DNA of 64,000 nucleotides from JAICSD01 sp963836665 (lineage in GTDB: Bacteria > Acidobacteriota > Vicinamibacteria > Vicinamibacterales > 2-12-FULL-66-21), in NCBI GenBank assembly GCA_963836665.1, contig CAWIKL010000005.1, positions 62,001 to 126,000 of the forward strand. The letters are read 5' to 3'. The notes beneath the pieces are model-generated. The model searched no databases and had not been told where the DNA came from. It saw only the letters and a program-made list of their open reading frames with translations. Numbering within the stretch: the stretch's first letter is position 1; every line of letters begins with the position of its first letter. Shown here in pieces: positions 58,216-64,000 of this stretch. Made by a program: the position numbers and the translations under genes.

Positions 58216-58974
58216 ATGCATTTGCGAGCACCCTATTGGAGACTGGCGGCGGCGGGTTTCTGCGTGGCGGCCATGGCGTCGGCTGTTCAGGCGCAGTCGA
58301 CGACGACATCCACCGAAAGCAAGAAGTTCGAAGTGGTTGCGGTCGAAGGCAACAACGTCGTTGTGAAGACCTCGACCGGCGCGAAGGAATACGCCGTCCC
58401 CGAGGACATGCGGTTCACCGTCGACGGCAAGCAGGTCTCGGTGCACGAGCTGCAGCCCGGTATGAAGGGGACGGCCACGCTGACGACCAAGACCACCGTC
58501 ACCCCGGTCCACATCACCGAGGTCAAGAGCGGTGAGGTCGTGCAGAAGTCCGGCAACTCGGTCATCGTTCGCAGTGCCGACGGCATCAAGATGTTCTCCG
58601 AAGGCGACATGTCGAAGCGGAACATCGAGATCATCAAGGACGGCAAGCCGGTGAACATCACCGACCTCAGAGTCGGCGACAAACTGAGCGCGACGATCGT
58701 GACGACCGGCACACCCAAGGTCATCACCGAGCGGCAGTTGAAGGCGACGCTGGCGAGCAATGCCGCACCGGGCGCAGCGCCGGGTGGCGCGGCCGGGGGC
58801 GCCTCGACGACCTCATCGCACGCGTCGACGTCGGCGGGAGCCGCGCCGGCGGGACACGCGAAAAAGCTGCCCAAGACGGCATCGAGCGTGCCGGAAACGG
58901 GTCTGCTCGGCGCGCTGATGCTGGCCATGGCGTTGAGCCTGACGATCGCACGGTCGCGACGCGGCCGACTTTAA
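58216..58974 (+). CDS. Secreted protein with LPKTA-type sortase signal
   Basis: 252 aa. The ATG at 58216 is chosen because AGGAAGG ends 6 bases upstream; the ATG at 58210 touches it. A signal peptide (AAAGFCVAAMASAVQAQS) leads to a beta-rich body with repeats such as KFEVVAVEGNNVVVKTSTG and VVQKSGNSVIVRSADG. A Gly/Ala/Ser/Thr-rich linker follows, then LPKTA (residues 218-222), a hydrophobic helix (LLGALMLAMALSLTIA) and a basic tail (RSRRGRL): the sorting-signal layout. It lies 23 bases after the sortase gene. Confidence 0.75.
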   Translation: MHLRAPYWRLAAAGFCVAAMASAVQAQSTTTSTESKKFEVVAVEGNNVVVKTSTGAKEYAVPEDMRFTVDGKQVSVHELQPGMKGTATLTTKTTVTPVHITEVKSGEVVQKSGNSVIVRSADGIKMFSEGDMSKRNIEIIKDGKPVNITDLRVGDKLSATIVTTGTPKVITERQLKATLASNAAPGAAPGGAAGGASTTSSHASTSAGAAPAGHAKKLPKTASSVPETGLLGALMLAMALSLTIARSRRGRL

Positions 58975-59025
58975 CGCGGCGTCGCGGATTGCCCCGGTGG
59001 TCACGAACGGGTATCGTTACCCGGC

Positions 59026-59910
59026 ATGACCAACCGGGGCTTCCGCGCGCTCGCCAAACCGTATATCGTCACCGACGGTAAGGGCTTCCGCCTCGCTGAG
59101 CGCCCGACCAAGGGTGCGCATCCCGTTCACGACGCCAAGAAATTCCTCAAGAAGGGCGTCCAGGTCCTGTCCCGCCTCCAGGAGATGCTCTACGCCCAGG
59201 ATCGCTGGGGCGTGCTGCTCATCTTCCAGGCGATGGACGCGGCCGGCAAGGACAGCGCGATCGCGCATGTCATGTCGGGCGTGGATCCCACCGGATGCCA
59301 GGTTTACTCGTTCAAATCGCCCTCGTCCGAAGAGACCGATCACGATTTCCTGTGGCGGACCGCGAAATGCCTGCCCGAGCGCGGCCGCATCGGCATCTTC
59401 AACCGCTCCTACTATGAGGAGGTGCTGATCGTCCGGGTGCACCCGGAGGTTCTCGCGCACGAGAAAGTGCCCGCGGAGCTCAAGACGGCGCGCATCTGGA
59501 AGGAGCGGTTCCAGGACATCAACGCCTTCGAGCGCTACTTCGCCCGGCAGGGGTTCCTGATCCTGAAGTTCTTCCTGCACGTCTCGCGCAAGGAGCAGCG
59601 CAACCGCTTCCTGGCGCGCCTCGAGCGTCCCGAGAAGAACTGGAAGTTCCAGATCGGCGATCTCACCGAGCGCGAGCACTGGCGCGCCTACCAGGCGGCG
59701 TACGAGGACGTCATCCGGCATACCGCGGCGCCGCACGCCCCGTGGGTGGTGGTTCCCGCCGACGATAAGAAGTTCGCGCGGACGGTCGTTGCCGCGGCCA
59801 TCATCGACGGCCTGAACCGTCTCAAGCTGTGTTACCCCGTGGTCGACGCAAAACAGCAGGCCGATCTGCGCCGTGCGAAGCGGATGATCGAGAGCGAACG
59901 ACGGAGATAA
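59026..59910 (+). CDS. Polyphosphate kinase 2 (PPK2) family protein
   Basis: 294 aa. Transfers phosphate between polyphosphate and nucleotides. Walker A is FQAMDAAGKDSAIAHV, Walker B region GRIGIFNRSYYEEVL, and the lid has a conserved arginine stretch (KFFLHVSRKEQRNRFLARL). HDFLWRT and NWKFQIGDLTEREHW are typical of the PPK2 class that phosphorylates nucleoside mono- or diphosphates. Class cannot be fixed from sequence alone. It is monocistronic, with trpS 82 bases on. Confidence 0.92.
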   Translation: MTNRGFRALAKPYIVTDGKGFRLAERPTKGAHPVHDAKKFLKKGVQVLSRLQEMLYAQDRWGVLLIFQAMDAAGKDSAIAHVMSGVDPTGCQVYSFKSPSSEETDHDFLWRTAKCLPERGRIGIFNRSYYEEVLIVRVHPEVLAHEKVPAELKTARIWKERFQDINAFERYFARQGFLILKFFLHVSRKEQRNRFLARLERPEKNWKFQIGDLTEREHWRAYQAAYEDVIRHTAAPHAPWVVVPADDKKFARTVVAAAIIDGLNRLKLCYPVVDAKQQADLRRAKRMIESERRR

Positions 59911-59992
59911 GTGCTAAGCTAAGCCCTGCTGCCGGCAGCCGCCGCCGCACTGATTCATCCGCCAACCAGTTTTTCTTGAGGATTCTGTTTCC

Positions 59993-61012
59993 GTGAAAGC
60001 GCGCGTCGTTTCCGGCATGCGCCCGACCGGCCAGCTTCATCTCGGCCATCTCGTCGGTGCGCTCAGCAACTGGGTTCCGCTCCAGGATCAATACGACTGC
60101 TTCTACTTCGTCGCCGACTGGCACGCGCTGACCAGCGAGTACCAGAGCACCGGGCCTCTCGTCTCCTACGCCTACGACATGGTCGCCGACTGGATCGCGG
60201 CCGGCCTGGATCCGGAGAAGAGCACGTTTTTCGTGCAGTCGCTAGTCCCCGAGCACGCCGAGCTGTTTCTGTTGTTGTCAATGGTGGTGCCGGTGCCGTG
60301 GCTCGAACGGGTGCCGACCTACAAGGAGCAGCAGGACAACCTCAAGGACAAGGATCTATCGACGCTCGGCTTCCTCGGCTATCCGCTGCTGCAGACCGCC
60401 GACGTGGCGATGTACGACGCGCGGTTCGTGCCGGTCGGCGACGACCAGGTGGCGCATCTCGAGCTGGCGCGCGAAGCGGTCCGCCGCTTCAACAACTTCT
60501 TCGGCCAGCGCGGCAGCGATTCCGAGAATGTCACGCTGGTCGAGCCGCAGCCTCTGCTCACGAGGATGTCGCGCCTGCCGGGACTCGACGGCGATAAGAA
60601 GATGAGCAAGAGCCTGGGCAACACGATCCAGCTCGCCGACGACGCCGAGACAGTGATGAAGCGGGTGCGGTCGATGTATACCGATCCCAAGCGCGTGCGG
60701 GCGGACATTCCAGGGACGGTCGAGGGGAATCCGGTTTTCATCTACCACGACACGTTTAATCCGGATACGGCCGAGGTCGAGGACCTGAAGGCCCGCTATC
60801 GCGCCGGCAAGGTGGGGGACGTCGAGGTCAAGACGAAGCTGGCGAGGGCGCTCAACACGCATCTCGAACCGATTCGCGAGCGCCGCGCCGCCGTGCTGGC
60901 CAGACCCGGCCATGTCAAGGAAATCCTCCACGAAGGATCGAAGAAAGCGCGGGCCGTCGCCTGTGAGACGATGGAACGGGTCCGCGACGCGGTGAAGCTG
61001 CGGTACCGGTAA
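59993..61012 (+). CDS. trpS: Tryptophan--tRNA ligase
   Basis: 339 aa from GTG 59993. Class I aminoacyl-tRNA synthetase: TGQLHLGHLVGAL (HIGH-type motif), PVGDDQVAHLELAREAVRRF and DKKMSKSLGNTI (KMSKS). Length matches bacterial TrpRS. The stop overlaps the scpA start by one base (TAATG). Confidence 0.96.
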   Translation: MKARVVSGMRPTGQLHLGHLVGALSNWVPLQDQYDCFYFVADWHALTSEYQSTGPLVSYAYDMVADWIAAGLDPEKSTFFVQSLVPEHAELFLLLSMVVPVPWLERVPTYKEQQDNLKDKDLSTLGFLGYPLLQTADVAMYDARFVPVGDDQVAHLELAREAVRRFNNFFGQRGSDSENVTLVEPQPLLTRMSRLPGLDGDKKMSKSLGNTIQLADDAETVMKRVRSMYTDPKRVRADIPGTVEGNPVFIYHDTFNPDTAEVEDLKARYRAGKVGDVEVKTKLARALNTHLEPIRERRAAVLARPGHVKEILHEGSKKARAVACETMERVRDAVKLRYR

Positions 61013-61833
61013 TGGAACACGAGTTCGAATCAATCCTCGACGCCTATCCCGTCCGGCTGCAGAACTTCGAGGGGCCGCTCGATCTGTTGCTGCATCTCAT
61101 CAAGAAGAGCGAGGTCAGCATCTACGACATCCCGATCATGCGGATCACGCAGCAGTATGTCGAGTACATCGACTTGATGCAGGAACTGAATCTCGACGTG
61201 GCCGGGGAGTTCCTGGTGATGGCGGCGACGCTGATCCACATCAAGTCGCGGATGCTGCTGCCGCGCCCCGATCCGGCGCAGGACGATCCCGACGAGGATC
61301 CGCGCGAGGCGCTGATGCGCCGCCTCCTCGAGCACCAGAAGTTCAAGGCTGCTGCGGAGCTGTTGCACGAACGCGAGACGCTGCGCAGTGCGCAGTGGAC
61401 CCGTCCCGACGGGCCGATCGCCGAGATTGCGGGCGAGCCGCCGGAGCCGGAAATCGAAGTCGATCTCTTCAGCCTGATCAGCGCCTTCCGCACTGTTGTC
61501 GAGCGCGCCAAGGCGCGGCCCAAGGTCTATCTGCCGATGGAGCAGATTGCCATTGAGGACCGGATCGAGCAGCTCCTCTCACGGCTGTCGGAGACCGAGG
61601 CGTGCGGCTTCGAGGATCTGTTCGAGGACGTGCAGACGCGGGCTGGGCTCGTCGTCACGTTCCTGGCGCTGCTCGAGATGATCCGGCTGAAGCTGATTCG
61701 CGTGTTCCAGAGCGGCGTGATCGGGCCGATTCGCGTCTACAAACGCGCCCGTCCGGCCGACGCGCCGCGGCCGCTGCACGACCCCGAGCAGGTGCACGCC
61801 GAGCATATCGCGCACAAGAAAGAGGATCACTAG
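61012..61833 (+). CDS. scpA: Segregation and condensation protein A
   Basis: 273 aa. The kleisin of the SMC-ScpAB complex, linking the two SMC heads to condense and segregate chromosomes. The N-terminal LQNFEGPLDLLLHLIKKSEV and IMRITQQYVEYIDLMQELN, VAGEFLVMAATLIHIKSRML, and the C-terminal winged helix (LVVTFLALLEMIRLKLIRVF) are all clear. The start overlaps the trpS stop by one base; scpB follows 3 bases later. Confidence 0.95.
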   Translation: MEHEFESILDAYPVRLQNFEGPLDLLLHLIKKSEVSIYDIPIMRITQQYVEYIDLMQELNLDVAGEFLVMAATLIHIKSRMLLPRPDPAQDDPDEDPREALMRRLLEHQKFKAAAELLHERETLRSAQWTRPDGPIAEIAGEPPEPEIEVDLFSLISAFRTVVERAKARPKVYLPMEQIAIEDRIEQLLSRLSETEACGFEDLFEDVQTRAGLVVTFLALLEMIRLKLIRVFQSGVIGPIRVYKRARPADAPRPLHDPEQVHAEHIAHKKEDH

Positions 61834-61836
61834 CCT

Positions 61837-62502
61837 GTGGCCGATCACCTGAAGCCGATCATCGAAGCGCTGATCTTCGCGTCGCCGGAGCCAATCGTTC
61901 CCAAGACGCTCTACAAGCTGCTCGACAGCGAGCCGAAGGAGGACGTCGACGCGGCGCTCGCCGCTGTCCGCGCCGATTACGACCGTCCCGGCGGGCTGCA
62001 GATCGTCGAGGTCGCCGGCGGCTACCAGGTCACGACCAAGCCCGAGCTGCACGAGTGGGTGCGCAAGTTGTTCCACGAGCGCACCACGTCGAAGCTCTCG
62101 GTGCAGTCGCTCGAAACCCTTGCGGTGATCGCCTACAAACAGCCGGTGACCGCGCCGGAAATCGCCGAGATCCGCGGTGTCAGCAGCAGCTCCGGCGTCC
62201 TGCAGACGCTGATTGAGCGCAAGCTGGTAAAAACCGTCGGGCGGAAGCAGGTCGTCGGCCGTCCCTTCATGTACGGCACGACACGCGAGTTTCTCGAGCG
62301 CTTTGGCCTCAACGATATTACCGACCTGCCGAAGGTCGATGAATTGTCCGATGCGCTCGGCTTCGAACTGCCCGCTGGTCTTGCCGAGCCGACAGTCACG
62401 ACCTCACCGCTGCCCTTCGACGAGGCTGCTCCCGCAGGAGAAGGTGCCGTCGCGGAGCCGGACACTGCGACGGCCGAGCCAGATACCGAACGCGTGCACT
62501 GA
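61837..62502 (+). CDS. scpB: Segregation and condensation protein B
   Basis: 221 aa from GTG 61837. The winged-helix partner of ScpA in the SMC complex: LKPIIEALIFASPEPI, the two winged-helix regions with LSVQSLETLAVIAYKQPV and IRGVSSSSGVLQTLIERKLV, and RPFMYGTTREFLERFGLN. An acidic, Ala/Pro-rich tail of about 45 residues is typical of variable ends. It is 3 bases after scpA and ends before a hairpin repeat. Confidence 0.95.
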   Translation: MADHLKPIIEALIFASPEPIVPKTLYKLLDSEPKEDVDAALAAVRADYDRPGGLQIVEVAGGYQVTTKPELHEWVRKLFHERTTSKLSVQSLETLAVIAYKQPVTAPEIAEIRGVSSSSGVLQTLIERKLVKTVGRKQVVGRPFMYGTTREFLERFGLNDITDLPKVDELSDALGFELPAGLAEPTVTTSPLPFDEAAPAGEGAVAEPDTATAEPDTERVH

Positions 62503-62512
62503 GCGTTTTCAT

Positions 62513-62543
62513 CCGAAGGCGTTGCTCCTCGGACTCCCCGACA
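62513..62543. repeat. Dispersed intergenic repeat, copy 2
   Basis: CCGAAGGCGTTGCTCCTCGG followed by ACTCCCCGACA, a near-copy of 54572-54603 with one base fewer and two changes that break the perfect hairpin. It lies between the convergent scpB and pseudouridine synthase genes. Confidence 0.55.
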
Positions 62544-62569
62544 CGCTCTCGGCGGTTCATGAGAGCGGT

Positions 62570-63421
62570 TTACGGTCGTCGCGGTCTGGGTGGCCGTGGT
62601 GATCTCTCTGGTCGCTGCCGCTGGCCCGTCTCAGTGGCGGTGGTGGGAATTCCAGCCGTGCGCCGCAACCGCGCCACCTCCTGAGGCGTCAACTCCCGCC
62701 AGTGGCCGGGCGGCATGTCGGGATCCGCGATTGGCCCGATCCGTACCCGCCTGAGGCGGACGACGGGATGGCCGACCGCGTCGAACATCTGCCTGACCTG
62801 CCGCTGGCGTCCCTCGTGAATCGCCAACTCCACTCGCGTCTGGTCGTTCTCTGACGGAAATTTCTTCGGGGGATCGAGGACGCGCACCTTCGCCGGTGCG
62901 GTGCGTTTCCCGTCGATCGTCACCCCTTTGGCCAGCCGCTCCAGGACGTGCTCGTCGGGTACGCCGCGCACGCGCGCTTCATAGACCTTGTCGACTTCGT
63001 GCCGCGGGTGCGTCAGGCGCGCTGCCAGTTCGCCATCGTTGGTCAGCAGCAGCAGCCCTTCGGAGTCGTAGTCGAGGCGACCGACGGGATAGATGTACTC
63101 GCGCACGGTGCGGAGCAGGTCGAGCACGGTCGGGCGTCCCTCGGGATCGCTCCGCGTCGTCATGTAGCCGCGCGGCTTGTGCAGAAGGATGTAGCGCTTG
63201 CGCGTGTCGGTTCGGATGCGCCGCCCATCGACCTTGATTTCGTCCGCGCCGGGATCCGCCTTCGTGCCCAACTCGGTCACGGTGACGCCGTTCACCTGGA
63301 CCCGCCCCTGGACGATCAGTTCCTCCGCCAGGCGCCGAGACGCGACGCCCGCTTGAGACAGAAGCTTCTGCAGACGCTCGCCATTCTGTCTTCTGTCTTC
63401 TGTCTTCTCTCGCTTATTCAT
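62570..63421 (-). CDS. rluB: RluB-type rRNA/tRNA pseudouridine synthase
   Basis: 283 aa. An N-terminal S4 domain (LQKLLSQAGVASRRLAEELI, GRVQVNGVTV) and the RsuA-family catalytic domain: LLHKPRGYMTTRSDPEGRPT, PVGRLDYDSEGLLLLTNDG (catalytic Asp), HEGRQRQVRQMFDAVG and RVRIGPI. It converts uridine to pseudouridine in 23S rRNA; RluB versus RluE or RsuA is by closest remembered pattern. The first codons (KREKTEDRRQNGERL) come from a TCTGTCT microsatellite. The tail is Arg/Pro-rich. Its start overlaps the previous stop by 8 bases. Confidence 0.9.
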   Translation of the reverse strand: MNKREKTEDRRQNGERLQKLLSQAGVASRRLAEELIVQGRVQVNGVTVTELGTKADPGADEIKVDGRRIRTDTRKRYILLHKPRGYMTTRSDPEGRPTVLDLLRTVREYIYPVGRLDYDSEGLLLLTNDGELAARLTHPRHEVDKVYEARVRGVPDEHVLERLAKGVTIDGKRTAPAKVRVLDPPKKFPSENDQTRVELAIHEGRQRQVRQMFDAVGHPVVRLRRVRIGPIADPDMPPGHWRELTPQEVARLRRTAGIPTTATETGQRQRPERSPRPPRPRRP

Positions 63422-64000
63422 CGAGCAACCGTGACCAGAAGTCTATCAGCGACCAGGTCGCTTTGGCCGTCGCCGCTCGATCGACCTCGGCGTGGGTGAT
63501 GAGCGGCGTCAGCAGCAGGTGCACGGTGCGCTGCTCGTGTTCGAGCTGTTCGGCCATCATGGTCGACTCGACGGCGGGGACGACGTTGTCGTCGGTGCCG
63601 TGTAGCAGGTAGACGGGCGCCGTGGGCAACGGCGATCGTGCCGGGGACAACGCCGGATCGCCGCCCAGATCGTCCATGAACGGTAGCAGCACCGGCCCGA
63701 GCCGGACGACGTCGCGGGTGTTGACGTAGTTCATGTAGGTCTTCGCCGGTTCGGCGAGCGATCCTTCGAGGCTCCGCGCGTGAGCGAATTCGCGCGCCGC
63801 CGCCGGCTTGTCGACCATGTCGAGCCGCGACGCCTCGAGGAACGACAGGATCGCGGCGCGCAGCGGGGCCGCCTGCGTGGGCGGCACGACGTGATCGGCG
63901 GCGGCGAGTAGGACGATGGCGAGGCCGTAGTCGTGCGGCGCGCGCCGGCTGCCGTCGGGCTGGAGGCCGGTGCACAGGAAGCGTAGCGTGCGCGGCAGAT
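63414..64000 (-). CDS. Alpha/beta hydrolase, C-terminal part (cut by window edge)
   Basis: About 195 codons visible; the frame is open to position 64000. Motifs PVYLLHGTDDNVVP (acid Asp region) and LITHAEVD (catalytic His) fit the C-terminal half of an alpha/beta hydrolase such as a dienelactone-hydrolase or acyl-peptide-hydrolase type. The nucleophile Ser lies off the window. The segment before it (VLLAAADHVV) is hydrophobic. It overlaps the pseudouridine synthase start by 8 bases. Substrate unknown. Confidence 0.75.
   Translation of the reverse strand, partial: LPRTLRFLCTGLQPDGSRRAPHDYGLAIVLLAAADHVVPPTQAAPLRAAILSFLEASRLDMVDKPAAAREFAHARSLEGSLAEPAKTYMNYVNTRDVVRLGPVLLPFMDDLGGDPALSPARSPLPTAPVYLLHGTDDNVVPAVESTMMAEQLEHEQRTVHLLLTPLITHAEVDRAATAKATWSLIDFWSRLLDE

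Overview
The window is about two-thirds GC, with almost gap-free operons, 1-4 base stop/start overlaps and many GTG starts. The gene types (tricorn-like S41 peptidases, MtrB/DmsE conduit genes, HprK/PqqD/NTP_transf_5 trio, class D sortase, GT4 plus amylo-1,6-glucosidase pair) point to a soil or sediment Acidobacteriota, possibly Vicinamibacteria. That placement is inference from gene content; no rRNA is present. Several otherwise sound genes (uvrC, a formate dehydrogenase subunit, a Tat-exported TIM-barrel-like protein) carry single-base frameshifts, so residual assembly or base-calling indels are likely and lone frameshifts should not be read as decay.

Region 1 (1-16949) is accessory. An AbiE-type toxin-antitoxin locus lies at the left edge. 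A 15.8 kb genomic island is then bounded by a 45 bp direct repeat: the 3' part of an intact tRNA-Thr(CGT) at 16874-16949 is duplicated at 1140-1184. The island carries an HprK-like kinase, a PqqD/IPT-repeat/glycine-rich giant protein and an NTP_transf_5 nucleotidyltransferase; a DyP peroxidase with a tandem-domain partner; an S41 peptidase; and broken genes (a VirB11-like ATPase tail, a GT39 glycosyltransferase, a small secreted protein with an internal TGA). No integrase was found, so the island looks decayed.

Region 2 (17010-38220) is mixed core: a hydroxyproline-dehydratase-like enolase, a DedA protein, a B12-type radical SAM protein, a GT4/debranching-enzyme pair, a GT39 transferase, an exonuclease/phosphatase-family protein, a tricorn-type peptidase, an RRM protein, uvrA, a HEAT-repeat protein and 3-methyladenine glycosylase.

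Region 3 (38221-49440, all minus strand) is the most notable block: a seven-gene cluster reading cytochrome c, selenocysteine formate dehydrogenase alpha subunit, an iron-sulfur/NrfD fusion, fdhE, decaheme DmsE/MtrA-type cytochrome, MtrB/PioB porin and a NapC/NirT-type multiheme quinol dehydrogenase. The alpha subunit has an in-frame TGA at the active-site position followed by a bacterial SECIS hairpin with loop GGTCT. Together the genes encode a plausible route from periplasmic formate through the quinone pool to an outer-membrane electron conduit.

Region 4 (49588-64000) is housekeeping: a 5'-nucleotidase-like phosphoesterase, HtrA-like protease with HSP20, EF-P, thymidine kinase, a CDP-alcohol phosphatidyltransferase, uvrC, a class D-like sortase with an adjacent LPKTA-tailed protein, PPK2, trpS, scpA-scpB, rluB-type pseudouridine synthase and a partial alpha/beta hydrolase.
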